From Rubrivivax gelatinosus (GTDB lineage: Bacteria; Pseudomonadota; Gammaproteobacteria; Burkholderiales; Burkholderiaceae_C): a stretch of DNA of 64,000 bases. The stretch spans positions 1-64,000 of the forward strand of contig NZ_NRRU01000002.1 in assembly GCF_016583785.1 (NCBI RefSeq), in the 5' to 3' direction. How positions within the stretch are numbered: the first letter of the stretch is position 1; every line of letters starts with the position of its first letter. Positions 1 through 7,859 of this stretch are shown here, in pieces. The notes under the pieces were generated by a model. It was not told the DNA's origin. It was given only the letters and a program-made list of their open reading frames with translations, and ran no database searches. The position numbers and the translations under genes are program-made.

Positions 1-40
1 AAACGGCGGGGCCGGTGCTGGTGATCGGGGTCGGGCTCAT
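1..40 (-). CDS. 5' end of an unidentified gene leaving the window
   Basis: An ATG at 38-40 on the minus strand is preceded by a good AGGAG ribosome-binding site and reads MSPTPITSTGPAV before the window ends. Nothing can be said about function. I call it a gene because a sigma-54-type promoter (68-81, minus strand) lies directly upstream at the spacing seen for other genes in this window. Confidence 0.55.
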   Translation of the reverse strand, partial: MSPTPITSTGPAV

Positions 41-67
41 GGCTTCTCCTGGTGAGGCTTTCGCCCG

Positions 68-81
68 GCAACAGGCGTTCC
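68..81 (-). promoter_or_regulatory. sigma-54-type -24/-12 promoter
   Basis: Minus-strand GGAACGCCTGTTGC has GG and GC separated by 10 bases and the TTGC block, one base from the GGCACG-N4-TTGC consensus. The predicted start near 56 gives a leader of about 16 bases before the ATG at 40, with its ribosome-binding site inside. It sits 5 bases from a plus-strand element of the same kind. Confidence 0.65.
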
Positions 82-86
82 GGCCG

Positions 87-100
87 GGTACGACTGTTGC
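87..100 (+). promoter_or_regulatory. sigma-54-type promoter, divergent partner
   Basis: GGTACGACTGTTGC is one base from consensus. The predicted transcription start near 112 falls on the ATG at 113, so the message would be leaderless or the downstream gene starts later. Confidence 0.5.
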
Positions 101-112
101 CTGCGCCGGACG

Positions 113-409
113 ATGAACAAACCTTCGTCCCCGCCGCCGTCCGCCTCCCGGACGCGCCCCCAGCCCCCGTCGCCGGCAGCCGTCGGCAAGCCGCCGGTGG
201 CGCCGGGCAACGACGCCAGCGACGACGGCAGCGGGCTGCCGCTGCCGCACGAACGCGACGAGGCACCCGACGCGCCCGGAGGCAAGCCGCGGCCCGTCAT
301 CGAACAGGCGCGGCGCGACATCGAGAGCGGCCAGGTCGACACCGACATGCGCAGCTCCGCCGGCCTCGACGCCGACGCGCGCAAAAAGGCTTTGCGCGGC
401 GGGTCCTGA
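113..409 (+). CDS. hypothetical proline-rich hydrophilic protein
   Basis: The 98-residue product is unrecognised. The first 50 residues are rich in Pro, Ser and Ala and probably disordered. The C-terminal half is charged, with PGGKPRPVIEQARRDIESGQVDTD the most gene-like part. There is no signal peptide or membrane segment, so it is probably cytoplasmic. The start is uncertain because the sigma-54-type promoter at 87-100 would begin transcription at about this ATG and no ribosome-binding site is visible; an internal GTG is possible. It points at a convergent gene ending at 424. Confidence 0.5.
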   Translation: MNKPSSPPPSASRTRPQPPSPAAVGKPPVAPGNDASDDGSGLPLPHERDEAPDAPGGKPRPVIEQARRDIESGQVDTDMRSSAGLDADARKKALRGGS

Positions 410-423
410 GGGCGGCGGCGCCT

Positions 424-747
424 TCAGCGGCGCAGCGCCTGCTCGAGTTGCGCCTTGTCCATCGCCGAACGGCCGGCGATGCCGGCCTTGCGCGCTTCCT
501 CGTAGAGCTGGCGGTAGCTGCGGCCGCCTTCGCCGCGGTGCGAGCGCAGGCCGCCGCGGCGCGACGGCGACAGGTCTTCGGTCGACGCCGGGCTCGCGCT
601 CTCGGCCTCGCCGGCCTGGGCGCGCACCTTGTTCACGGTGCGTGCCGCGATCTCCTCGGCGCTGTCCTCGGACTTGCCGCGCTCCAGCAGCCCGTCCTTG
701 ATGTGTTCGTACTGGCGTTCGCGCTTGGCGCTCCAGGCCTTGGGCAT
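424..747 (-). CDS. Rho-N-like / plasmid-stabilisation-like small basic protein
   Basis: The 107-residue product begins MPKAWSAKRERQYEHIKDG and continues with an AEEIAARTVNKVRAQ helix, a pattern I know from small proteobacterial proteins annotated as plasmid stabilisation or ChaB/Rho-N-like proteins. The middle is Ser/Gly/Arg-rich (RRGGLRSHRGEGGRS). The last 35 residues (YEEARKAGIAGRSAMDKAQLEQAL) resemble the SAP-like fold of Rho N-terminal domains and may bind nucleic acid. GGAG precedes the ATG. It lies 11 bases downstream of the hemerythrin gene on the same strand and is probably cotranscribed. The family is recognised, but its function is not established. Confidence 0.75.
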   Translation of the reverse strand: MPKAWSAKRERQYEHIKDGLLERGKSEDSAEEIAARTVNKVRAQAGEAESASPASTEDLSPSRRGGLRSHRGEGGRSYRQLYEEARKAGIAGRSAMDKAQLEQALRR

Positions 748-758
748 GCCGTGCTCCG

Positions 759-1313
759 TCAGTCCGGACGCAGCGGCTCGGCGGCGTCGGTCTGCTCGCG
801 CACCACGTCGCGCGGCGCGCCGTCACGGCGCAGACGGCCCTGCTCGCGCAGCATCTCGTGCCCCAGCTCCTGGCGCCGCGCCTTCGGCAGGGCCAGCACG
901 ACCTGCGGGAACAGGTGTTCCTCCTCCTCGCCGTGGTGGTGCACGCACTGCTCCTGCAGCACGTGCGCCTTGGCGCCGAAGGTGGCGTCGGCCGGGTCCA
1001 GGTCGAGCAGGTCGGCGAGCAGGCGCTTGAGCGACAGGTGCTCCTCCAGCGACTCGAGCAGCACGTCCTCGGTGCGTGCGCCGGCGACCGCGGGATAGAA
1101 CACCCGCTCTTCGGCCAGCACGTGCATCGTCAGCTCGTCGCCGACGGCGACCAGCGCCTGCGCGCGTGCATCCGGCTGCTCGGCGGCGTGGAGCCGGCGC
1201 AGCAGTTCCTCGAGGCGGCGGTGCTGGGCGACGAGCATCACGACGGCGTCGTCGGCTTCCGGAAGGGCGTGTTCCACGGCGTTCTCATGAGTGGTGATGG
1301 CAGCTGCGGGCAC
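759..1313 (-). CDS. hemerythrin-like (HHE cation-binding) domain protein
   Basis: This 184-residue protein has hemerythrin-type iron ligands in order: LVAQHRRLEEL, EERVFYP, EEHLSLKRLL, HHHGEEEEHLFP. They fit a four-helix bundle with a di-iron or other metal site for O2, NO or redox sensing or buffering. No signal or membrane segment is seen. The drawn start is a GTG with no clear ribosome-binding site, so an internal GTG is possible. It is the first of four HHE proteins in 20 kb. The next gene (424-747) follows after 11 bases. Confidence 0.85.
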   Translation of the reverse strand: MPAAAITTHENAVEHALPEADDAVVMLVAQHRRLEELLRRLHAAEQPDARAQALVAVGDELTMHVLAEERVFYPAVAGARTEDVLLESLEEHLSLKRLLADLLDLDPADATFGAKAHVLQEQCVHHHGEEEEHLFPQVVLALPKARRQELGHEMLREQGRLRRDGAPRDVVREQTDAAEPLRPD

Positions 1314-1336
1314 GCCGCGTGCCCGAGTGCGGGCCG

Positions 1337-2386
1337 ATGACCGAACCCGACCGTCCCCCGCCGCCTACACCCCGCCGCTCCGGGGGCGGCGGCCTCCGGG
1401 TCGGCCCCTGGCTGCTGCTGCTGCTCGCGCTGGCGCTGGCCTGGGTCCTGGTCGACGTGCTGATGCTGGTGTTCGCGGCGCTGCTGTTCGCCTTGATCCT
1501 GCGCGCGATGGCGCTGCCGCTGGAGCGCCGCGCCGGCCTGTCGCCGCGGCTGTCGCTGCCGCTGGTGCTGGTGGCGCTGGTGCTGGTCGTCGGCGGCGCC
1601 ATCGGCGTGGCCGGCGCCGGTGCCGTCGAGCAGATGCAGGCGCTGCGCGAGACGCTGCCGCGCGCCTGGACGGCGTTCCAGCGCTGGCTCGCCGACTACA
1701 CCACCGGGCGCTGGCTGCAGGAGCTGTGGCACAGCGCCAAACCCTTCGAAGACTGGAGCCGGCTCGCCGGCCTGGCCACCGGCACGATCAACGCCGCCAC
1801 CGGCGCGATCGGCGCCGCGGTGCTGCTGGTCGTGCTCGGCATCTACCTGGCCGCCGACCCCGGCACCTACCGCGACGGCCTGCTGAAGCTGGTGCCGCGC
1901 AGCCGGCGCGAGCTCGTCGCGCGCACGCTCGACGCCGCCGGCCGCGACCTCTCGCGCTGGCTGCTGGGCCAGGGGGTGTCGATGCTGCTCGTCGGCGCGC
2001 TCACCGGCATCGGGCTGGCGCTGATCGGCATGCCGCTGCTGCTGTCGCTGAGCCTGATCGCCGGGCTGCTGGAGTTCGTGCCCTACTTCGGGCCGATCAT
2101 CTCGGGCGTGCTGATCGTCGGCGTCGCGCTCGCCGAGGGCGAGGGGCTGGCGCTGCAGGCGCTGGTGGTCTGCGTCGCGGTGCAGCAGGCCGAGGGTTAT
2201 GTCGTGCAGCCGCTGGTGCAGCGCTGGGCGGTGCGGCTGCCGCCGGTGCTGGGCATGTGTTCGGTGCTGGTCTTCGGCGTGCTGTTCGGCCTGCCCGGGG
2301 TGCTGCTGGCGATGCCGCTGATGGTGCTGACGATGACGCTGGTCAGCGAGCTCTACGTCAAGACCGTGATCGAGCCGCAGCGCTGA
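1337..2386 (+). CDS. AI-2E family transporter (PerM/YdiK type)
   Basis: This is a 349-residue polytopic inner-membrane protein. After a short Pro-rich cytoplasmic N-terminus come two helices (WLLLLLALALAWVLVDVL, then PLVLVALVLVVGGAIGVAGAGAV). A soluble loop follows (QMQALRETLPRAW...), then further helices containing LLEFVPYFGPIISGVLIVGVAL, the family's conserved signature. The family includes AI-2 exporters and Na+/H+ antiporters, so substrate cannot be assigned from sequence. ATG at 1337 was chosen over an upstream GTG. A second member lies at 10960-12087. Confidence 0.88.
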   Translation: MTEPDRPPPPTPRRSGGGGLRVGPWLLLLLALALAWVLVDVLMLVFAALLFALILRAMALPLERRAGLSPRLSLPLVLVALVLVVGGAIGVAGAGAVEQMQALRETLPRAWTAFQRWLADYTTGRWLQELWHSAKPFEDWSRLAGLATGTINAATGAIGAAVLLVVLGIYLAADPGTYRDGLLKLVPRSRRELVARTLDAAGRDLSRWLLGQGVSMLLVGALTGIGLALIGMPLLLSLSLIAGLLEFVPYFGPIISGVLIVGVALAEGEGLALQALVVCVAVQQAEGYVVQPLVQRWAVRLPPVLGMCSVLVFGVLFGLPGVLLAMPLMVLTMTLVSELYVKTVIEPQR

Positions 2387-2535
2387 CGACGGCAAAACTT
2401 GCCCGCTGCCGGTCATTCGAGCGGCGCAGGGCTTGGCTTTCGCGCGTTTTCCCCGGTGATGGCGGTGTTTTGTCGCGGCATGCTTCTTGAAGGGAACACG
2501 CGGGGACGCCTGTGCCAGGCGCCGGAGGACAGCAG

Positions 2536-2694
2536 ATGAGCCCGAACCGCATCCGCGGCTGGCGCCGTTTCGGCGTCGGCCTGTTGTTGGTGGCTTCGCC
2601 CGCCTTCGGCGGCGACGCCGAGGTGTTCGAGATCGAGACGCTGGACGGCACGCCGCGGCTGCTGGTGCAGGCCGACAGCGGCGTGCGCAGCTGA
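2536..2694 (+). CDS. small secreted or periplasmic hypothetical protein
   Basis: The product is 52 residues. MSPNRIRGWRRFGVGLLLVASPAFG is a clear Sec signal peptide, likely cleaved after AFG, leaving about 27 residues (GDAEVFEIETLDGTPRLLVQADSGVRS). A strong GGAGG sits 8 bases before this ATG and fixes the start. An imperfect -24/-12 element (GGCATGCTTCTTGA, 2477-2490, with A where the -12 C belongs) lies upstream. Function is unknown. Confidence 0.6.
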   Translation: MSPNRIRGWRRFGVGLLLVASPAFGGDAEVFEIETLDGTPRLLVQADSGVRS

Positions 2695-2696
2695 CG

Positions 2697-2710
2697 GGTA
2701 TGGTCCTTGC
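2697..2710 (+). promoter_or_regulatory. sigma-54-type promoter of the CBS operon
   Basis: GGTATGGTCCTTGC followed by T keeps GG-N10-GC and TTGCT. The predicted transcription start near 2722 is about 26 bases before the CBS gene. Confidence 0.6.
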
Positions 2711-2747
2711 TTTGCGCGGTCACACACTCGAACCGGACACCCAGCCG

Positions 2748-3185
2748 ATGAACACGATTGCCGACGTCATGACGCGCGACCCGATCGCCATCCGGCCGAA
2801 GGAGACGGTGCAGCGCGCCGCGCAGCTGATGGACGAACTCAACGTCGGCTGCCTGCCGGTGTGCGAGGACTGGCAGGTGCGAGGCATCGTCACCGACCGC
2901 GACATCACCGTGCGCGCCATCGCCGCCGGGCTGGACCCTGCGGTCACCGAGATCGGCTCGGTGATGAGCGCCGGCGTGCGCTGCTGCTCGCAGCGCCAGC
3001 CGGCGGCCGAGGTGCTGCGGCAGATGTCGGCGGTGCAGATCCGGCGCCTGCCGGTGGTCGACGACCTGGGCCGCCTGGTCGGCATCGTCTCGCTCGGCGA
3101 CATGGCCGCAACCGGCACCGAGGGCGTCGAGGAAACGCTGCGCTGCATCTCGACCCCGGCCGGCCCGGACCGGGCCGCCGCATGA
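2748..3185 (+). CDS. tandem CBS-domain protein
   Basis: This 145-residue protein consists almost entirely of two CBS motifs (about residues 8-60 and 70-125: VMTRDPIAIRPKETVQRAAQLM and VMSAGVRCCSQRQPAAEVLRQM, each followed by a ...RLPVVDD/GIV turn). Paired CBS motifs bind adenosyl ligands such as AMP, ATP or NADH and sense energy or redox state. The first-domain sequence CLPVCEDWQVRGIVTDRDITVRAIA is typical of stress-related stand-alone CBS proteins. It overlaps the sugar dehydrogenase gene by ATGA, so the two are translationally coupled. Confidence 0.88.
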   Translation: MNTIADVMTRDPIAIRPKETVQRAAQLMDELNVGCLPVCEDWQVRGIVTDRDITVRAIAAGLDPAVTEIGSVMSAGVRCCSQRQPAAEVLRQMSAVQIRRLPVVDDLGRLVGIVSLGDMAATGTEGVEETLRCISTPAGPDRAAA

Positions 3186-4531
3186 GACCGCAGGACTGGT
3201 CCGCACCCACTGCCCTCAGGCCGGCCACGACGGCTGCCGCGCTGCTGCTCGCGGTGGCCGTGCTCGGCGGCTGCTCAGAGACCTCGCGCCTGCAGGTCGG
3301 TGCCGACGTCGGCCCCGAGCCGACGCTGGTCGAGCCGGTGCGGCGGCTGGTGCCGACGGTGAAGGTCGCGAAGGCCGTGGGCTGGCCCGCGGACACCGCG
3401 CCGGTCGCGGCCCCCGGGCTCGAGGTCCGGCCCTTCGCCACCGGGCTGGAGCACCCGCGCTGGCTGCAGGTGCTGCCCAACGGCGACGTGCTGGTCGCCG
3501 AGAGCAACGCGCCCGCACGCCCGGAAGAGGGCCGCGGCTTCAAGGCCTGGGTGATGAAGCTGGTGATGAAACGCGCCGGTGCCGGCGTGCCCAGCGCCGA
3601 CCGCATCACGCTGCTGCGCGACGCCGACGGCGATGGCCGGGCCGAGCTGCGCACGCCCTTCCTCGAGAACCTGCACTCGCCCTTCGGCATGGCGCTGATC
3701 GGCGACCGCTTCTTCGTCGCCAACACCGACGCGGTGATGGAGTACCCCTACCGCAGCGGCGACACCCGCATCACCGGCGCCGGCCGACGCCTGGCCGAAC
3801 TGCCGGCCGGCGCACGCAACCACCACTGGACCAAGAGCCTGATCGCCAGCCTGGACGGGCGCACGCTCTACGCCACCGTCGGCTCCAACAGCAACGTCGC
3901 CGAGAACGGCCTCGAGGAGGAGCGTGGCCGCGCCGCGATCTGGGCCATCGACGTCGCCAGCGGCGCGATGCGGCTGTACGCCAGCGGGCTGCGCAACCCC
4001 AACGGCATGGTCTGGGAGCCGGCGACCGGCGTGCTCTGGACCGTGGTCAACGAACGCGACGAACTCGGCAGCGACCTGGTGCCCGACTACCTGACTTCGG
4101 TGCGCGAAGGCGGCTTCTACGGCTGGCCCTGGCGCTGGTGGGGCCGCCACGTCGACAACCGGGTCGAGCAGCCGGCCTCGCTGCCCGAGGTGCTGGTGCC
4201 CGACTACGCGCTTGGCGCCCACGTTGCCGCGCTCGGCCTGGCCGCCGCGCGCGGCGCCGCGGTGACGACGCCACTGGGCGGCGCCACCGACGGCATGTTC
4301 ATCGGCCAGCACGGCTCGTGGAACCGCAGCCCGCCTTCGGGCTACAAGGTGGTGTTCGTGCCTTTCGTCGGCGGCCGGCCCTCGGGCCAGCCGGTGGACG
4401 TGCTGACCGGCTTCCTCGACGACGAGGGCCAGGCACGCGGGCGCCCGGTCGGGGTCGCGGTCGACCGCCGCGGCGCGCTGCTGGTGGCCGACGACGTCGG
4501 CAACGTCGTCTGGCGCGTCGCGCCGCGCTGA
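3182..4531 (+). CDS. PQQ-type glucose/sorbosone dehydrogenase-like lipoprotein
   Basis: The 449-residue protein begins with a lipoprotein signal (LLAVAVLGGC, lipid Cys about residue 31), so it is probably anchored in a periplasm-facing membrane. The rest is a beta-propeller of the GSDH/sorbosone dehydrogenase family: GLEHPRWLQVLPNGDVLVAESN opens the first blade, SNVAENGLEEERGRAAIWAID and ASGLRNPNGMVWEP are characteristic, and GQHGSWNRSPPSGYKVV is near the end. Members oxidise aldoses with pyrroloquinoline quinone; no PQQ synthesis genes are visible here, so cofactor and substrate are inferred. ATG overlaps the CBS stop. Confidence 0.85.
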   Translation: MRPQDWSAPTALRPATTAAALLLAVAVLGGCSETSRLQVGADVGPEPTLVEPVRRLVPTVKVAKAVGWPADTAPVAAPGLEVRPFATGLEHPRWLQVLPNGDVLVAESNAPARPEEGRGFKAWVMKLVMKRAGAGVPSADRITLLRDADGDGRAELRTPFLENLHSPFGMALIGDRFFVANTDAVMEYPYRSGDTRITGAGRRLAELPAGARNHHWTKSLIASLDGRTLYATVGSNSNVAENGLEEERGRAAIWAIDVASGAMRLYASGLRNPNGMVWEPATGVLWTVVNERDELGSDLVPDYLTSVREGGFYGWPWRWWGRHVDNRVEQPASLPEVLVPDYALGAHVAALGLAAARGAAVTTPLGGATDGMFIGQHGSWNRSPPSGYKVVFVPFVGGRPSGQPVDVLTGFLDDEGQARGRPVGVAVDRRGALLVADDVGNVVWRVAPR

Positions 4532-4542
4532 GGTCCCGACAC

Positions 4543-4569
4543 GAGGGCGGCGCGCCAGGCGCCGCCCTC
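4543..4569. terminator. stem-loop between convergent genes
   Basis: An 11-bp GC stem (4543-4553 with 4559-4569) and 5-base loop lie between the dehydrogenase stop and the convergent gene ending at 4577. There is no T-tract, so termination efficiency is uncertain. Confidence 0.45.
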
Positions 4570-4576
4570 GCCGCCG

Positions 4577-5098
4577 TCAGCGGTAGACGCCTTCGGCGCT
4601 GGCGCCGCGCCAGTTCTGCTCGAACCAGGCCGCGTCTTCGTCGTTGCGCGGGCGCACGCCCATCAGGATGCCGCCTTCGCGGATGCCGCTCTCGTACGCC
4701 TTGACGCGTTCTTCCGGGATGCCCCAGCCGATCAGCGCGCCGAGCAGGCTGCCGGCCGCGCCGCCGGCACCGGCCCCGGCCAGCCCGGCGGCCAGCGGGC
4801 CCGCGATCACCAGGCCCAGGCCCGGCAAGGCGAGCGTGGTGCCGATGGCCGCCACCGCCGCGGCCACGGCGCCGACGGTGCCGCCGATGCCGGCGCCGAT
4901 ACCGGCGCCTTCGGCCGCCTTGGTGCCCATCTCGGTCTGGGGTGCGTCGGCGTTGGTGAAGTGGCGCTGGCGGGTCTCGTCGGACATCACGAGGTTGACG
5001 TCGTCACGGCCGTAGCCGCGGTCGACGACACCCTGGTAGGCCGCCTCGGCCGCTTCGCGGTCGCGGAACAGGCCGGTGAGTACTTTGGGTTCAGTCAT
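4577..5098 (-). CDS. general stress protein 17M-like (YflT) domain protein with glycine-zipper segment
   Basis: The product is 173 residues. Residues 1-45 (MTEPKVLTGLFRDREAAEAAYQGVVDRGYGRDDVNLVMS) are a YflT/GsiB-17M-like alpha-beta domain. Residues 60-130 are an Ala/Gly-rich hydrophobic stretch with repeated GxxxG spacing (GIGAGIGGTVGAV, LAAGLAGAGAGGAAGSLLGALIG) that could insert in a membrane. The C-terminus returns to a soluble fold (YESGIREGGILMGVRPRNDEDAAW). An AGGAG ribosome-binding site and sigma-54-type promoter (5130-5143) precede it, divergent from the gene at 5237. Confidence 0.8.
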   Translation of the reverse strand: MTEPKVLTGLFRDREAAEAAYQGVVDRGYGRDDVNLVMSDETRQRHFTNADAPQTEMGTKAAEGAGIGAGIGGTVGAVAAAVAAIGTTLALPGLGLVIAGPLAAGLAGAGAGGAAGSLLGALIGWGIPEERVKAYESGIREGGILMGVRPRNDEDAAWFEQNWRGASAEGVYR

Positions 5099-5129
5099 GT
5101 CTGGCTCCTGGTTGCATGCCGCCGGTTTG

Positions 5130-5143
5130 GCAAGGCCTGTACC
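5130..5143 (-). promoter_or_regulatory. sigma-54-type promoter
   Basis: Minus-strand GGTACAGGCCTTGC; the predicted transcription start near 5118 is 20 bases from the start codon at 5098. Confidence 0.65.
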
Positions 5144-5166
5144 CGTGCCTGCGAAGCAGCACGCGC

Positions 5167-5180
5167 GGCACAGCCCTTGC
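5167..5180 (+). promoter_or_regulatory. sigma-54-type promoter
   Basis: GGCACAGCCCTTGC matches all of GGCAC and TTGC. The leader to the ATG at 5237 is about 45 bases. It is the divergent partner of 5130-5143. Confidence 0.7.
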
Positions 5181-5236
5181 CGCCCGAGGGCAGGCGGCCC
5201 AGGAGGGCCGGCCGAAACCTGAGAAAGGATGCAGAG

Positions 5237-6283
5237 ATGACTCAGCACGACGATCGTTTCAGGCAGCAAGGCAGTTCCCCCGACGAGCGCCGCCAGTGGG
5301 AGCAGGCGGGCCGCTCCGACGCGCAGGCCGGCAGCGGCGGCACGCGCAGCAGCGGCGGCAGCAACTACGGCGACTGGCGCGGTGACGACAACAACCGCGG
5401 CCAGATGGGCAGTGGCCAGGACGACTACAGCCGCCAGGGCGGACAGCAGGACCAGTACAGCTCGCGTGGCGGCCAGCAGGGCGGCAACCCGGGCTGGAGC
5501 CAGGGCGGCACGCCTGGTTACGGCTCCGGCAGGCCGGGCGAGCGTGCCTATGGCTCGACGGGCCCGGGCCGCGGTGCGCCGAGCGGCTACGGCGGGTCCG
5601 ACCGCTTCGGCAGCAGCGAAGACACCTTCCGCGGCGGCAGCCCCGAGTACGGTGCCGGCGGCAGCCGCGGCGACTGGAGCAGTTCCGGCCGCCAGGGCGG
5701 CATGGGTGGGATGGGTGGCCTGGGCGACTGGGGTTCGCCGCAGCGCCATGAGGACTGGGGCCGCAACCCGGCAGGAGGCGGCGCGTGGGGCCAAGGCAGC
5801 CAGGGCGGCTGGAGCCCGGGTCAGCAAGGCGGCACCGCCGGCCAAGGCGCCTGGAACCAGAGCCAGCAAGGCGGCTACGCCGGCCAGGGTGGCTGGAATC
5901 AGGGCCAGGGGCAGGACCACCACCCGCACGACCCTGACTACCACCAGTGGCGCAGCGAACAGATGCGCGCGCTCGACGACGACTACCGCAACTGGCGCCA
6001 GGACCGCTACAAGAAGTTCTCCGACGAGTTCAACCAGTGGCGCAGCAACCGCAGTGCCGGCGCTTCGCCCAGCGGCTCGGTCTCCGACAGCCGTTCCACC
6101 CAGGCCAGCCTGGGTTCGTCCTCGTCGGGCGTGGGCGGCAGCGGCATGGCCGGCAGCACAGGCAGCACGGGCAGCAGCTCCACCGGCAACGGCGGGGCCG
6201 GCAGCAGCCTGGGTGGCACCGGCAGTGGCAGCCTGAACGGCGAGTCCGACACCGGCGCCGGCAAGGGCGCCAAGACGCGCTGA
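5237..6283 (+). CDS. Gly/Ser/Gln-rich low-complexity protein
   Basis: The 348-residue product is dominated by Gly, Ser, Gln, Asn and Trp, with imperfect repeats such as GGWNQGQ, GAWNQSQ and GGWSPGQ (residues 175-230). A charged helical block (HHPHDPDYHQWRSEQMRALDDDYRNWRQDRYKKFSDEFNQWRSNR, split here as residues about 230-277) is the only ordered-looking part and is the conserved element in similar Burkholderiales proteins I have seen. A Ser/Thr/Gly-rich tail follows. There is no signal peptide. The composition suggests a hydrated, aggregation-prone stress or matrix protein. AAAGGA precedes the ATG, and a sigma-54-type promoter lies at 5167-5180. Confidence 0.8.
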   Translation: MTQHDDRFRQQGSSPDERRQWEQAGRSDAQAGSGGTRSSGGSNYGDWRGDDNNRGQMGSGQDDYSRQGGQQDQYSSRGGQQGGNPGWSQGGTPGYGSGRPGERAYGSTGPGRGAPSGYGGSDRFGSSEDTFRGGSPEYGAGGSRGDWSSSGRQGGMGGMGGLGDWGSPQRHEDWGRNPAGGGAWGQGSQGGWSPGQQGGTAGQGAWNQSQQGGYAGQGGWNQGQGQDHHPHDPDYHQWRSEQMRALDDDYRNWRQDRYKKFSDEFNQWRSNRSAGASPSGSVSDSRSTQASLGSSSSGVGGSGMAGSTGSTGSSSTGNGGAGSSLGGTGSGSLNGESDTGAGKGAKTR

Positions 6284-6301
6284 TCCCGCCGCGACCATGG
6301 C

Positions 6302-6327
6302 AAAGGGGCGCCGCGAGGCGCCCCTTC
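6302..6327. terminator. bidirectional stem-loop terminator
   Basis: AAGGGGCGCC-GCGA-GGCGCCCCTT forms a 10-bp stem between the low-complexity gene and the convergent rpoN gene, with short T and A runs on either side. Confidence 0.6.
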
Positions 6328-6346
6328 TGGTTCGGCCGCGGCAGCT

Positions 6347-7783
6347 TCAGCTGTGGCGGCGACGGCGCTCGACTGACTCGATCTTCAGCATCTGCCGGTA
6401 CTTGGTGACGGTGCGGCGCGCGACCACCAGGCCCTGGCGCGCGAGCTGGCGCGTGATCTCGGCGTCCGACAGCGGGCTCTCGGAGCGTTCGGCCTCGATG
6501 ATGTCCTTGATCAGGCCGCGGATCGCGGTCGCCGAGCAGGCGCTGCCGTTGGCGCTGATCATCGCGCGCGAGAAGAAGTACTTCAGCTCGAAGACGCCGA
6601 TCGGCGTAGCCATGTACTTGTTGTTCGTGACGCGCGAGACGGTGGACTCGTGGATGCCGACCTCGTCGGCGATCTCGCGCAGCACCAGCGGCTTCATCGC
6701 CATCGGCCCGTACTCGAGGAAGTGGCGCTGGCGGCGCACGATCGCGGTGGCGACGTCGAGGATGGTCGAAAAACGCTGCTCGACGTTGCGCAGCGTCCAG
6801 CGTGCGTCCTGCAGATGACCGGCCATCTCGGTGTTCTGCGCGCTGCGGTGGCGCTGGAACAGCTCGGCATAGACCTGGTTGAAGCGCACCTTGGGCACGA
6901 CGGCCGGGTTCAGCTGCACGTTCCACTGCCCGCGCACGCGTCTGACCAGCACGTCGGGCACGACGTAGGCCACCTGCGTCGAGCCGAAGTGCCAGCCGGG
7001 GCGCGGGTCCAGGCGGCGGATGCGGTCGCAGACGGCCTCGACGCGCGCCGGCGTCTCGCCGAGCTGGTGCGCCAGGCCGTTGACGTCCTTGGCCGCCAGC
7101 GTCTGCAGGTGCTGGCCGACGATGCGTTCGGCCAGCGCGCGCATCTGCGGACAGTCGATCTTGCCCAGCTGCAGCTGCAGGCATTCGGCGACGCTGCGCG
7201 CGGCCACACCCGCCGGGTCCAGCGACTGCACGCGCTTGAGCGCGATCGTCAGCTCCACCAGCGTCGGCGGCGGGTCCAGCTGCAGCACCTGGGCCACCTC
7301 CTCCAGCGGGGTGCGCAGATAGCCGTCGTCGTCGAGCGACTCGACGATGGCGCGCGCCAGCATCAGGTCGCGGTGGGCCAGCGGCAGCACCCCGAGCTGC
7401 TCGTGCAGATGCATGTTCAGCGTCGTCTCGACCGCCATCATCTCCATCGCCGAAATCTCGCCGTCCTCGGCGCGGCGGGTCGACCCGGCGGTATCGCCCT
7501 GCCACATGTCGCGGTCGTCGCCGGCCTCGTTGCCGGCGATGCCGTCCAGTTCCTGCGGCTCCGAGTCGCGATCGGATTCGCGCTCGGCGGCGTCGTCGGC
7601 GCCCGGCAGGGCTTCGCCGTCGTCGCCTTCCTCGGTCTCGAGGAACGGGTTCTGCCCGAGCTTGTCGCGCACCATCGCCGCGAAATCCAGCGAGGACATC
7701 TGCAGCAGGCGCACGGCGTGCTGCAGCCGCGGCGAAAGCGTCTGCGTCTGTCGGTGTTCGGTCCTCAGGTCCATCGATGCCAT
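6347..7783 (-). CDS. rpoN: RNA polymerase sigma-54 factor (RpoN paralog)
   Basis: This 478-residue protein is a complete sigma-54. Region I is Gln/Leu-rich (LRTEHRQTQTLSPRLQHAVRLLQMSS, residues 5-30). Region II is acidic (about 45-100). The core-binding domain is at about 110-300. The HTH ESTVSRVTNNKYMATPIGVFELKYF is near 370. The RpoN box is ARRTVTKYRQML near the C-terminus, close to the canonical ARRTVAKYRE that contacts the -24 element. AGGAGG precedes the ATG. The usual rpoN neighbours (lptB, hpf, pts) are absent, so this is probably an extra copy. Its own upstream region has a perfect sigma-54 promoter (7860-7873), suggesting autoregulation. Confidence 0.95.
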   Translation of the reverse strand: MASMDLRTEHRQTQTLSPRLQHAVRLLQMSSLDFAAMVRDKLGQNPFLETEEGDDGEALPGADDAAERESDRDSEPQELDGIAGNEAGDDRDMWQGDTAGSTRRAEDGEISAMEMMAVETTLNMHLHEQLGVLPLAHRDLMLARAIVESLDDDGYLRTPLEEVAQVLQLDPPPTLVELTIALKRVQSLDPAGVAARSVAECLQLQLGKIDCPQMRALAERIVGQHLQTLAAKDVNGLAHQLGETPARVEAVCDRIRRLDPRPGWHFGSTQVAYVVPDVLVRRVRGQWNVQLNPAVVPKVRFNQVYAELFQRHRSAQNTEMAGHLQDARWTLRNVEQRFSTILDVATAIVRRQRHFLEYGPMAMKPLVLREIADEVGIHESTVSRVTNNKYMATPIGVFELKYFFSRAMISANGSACSATAIRGLIKDIIEAERSESPLSDAEITRQLARQGLVVARRTVTKYRQMLKIESVERRRRHS

Positions 7784-7859
7784 CGGTGTGTGCCTCCTGA
7801 TTGGTTGTGTGCTCCGTCGCCGGCTTCGCCGTGCCGGCACGGGCGCGACGGACCCAACC

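Noticed and set aside
1309-1322. GGCACGCCGCGTGC as a sigma-54 promoter for the AI-2E gene
   Set aside because: The -12 block is GTGC rather than TTGC and the predicted start would fall on the start codon; the match is mainly a palindrome.
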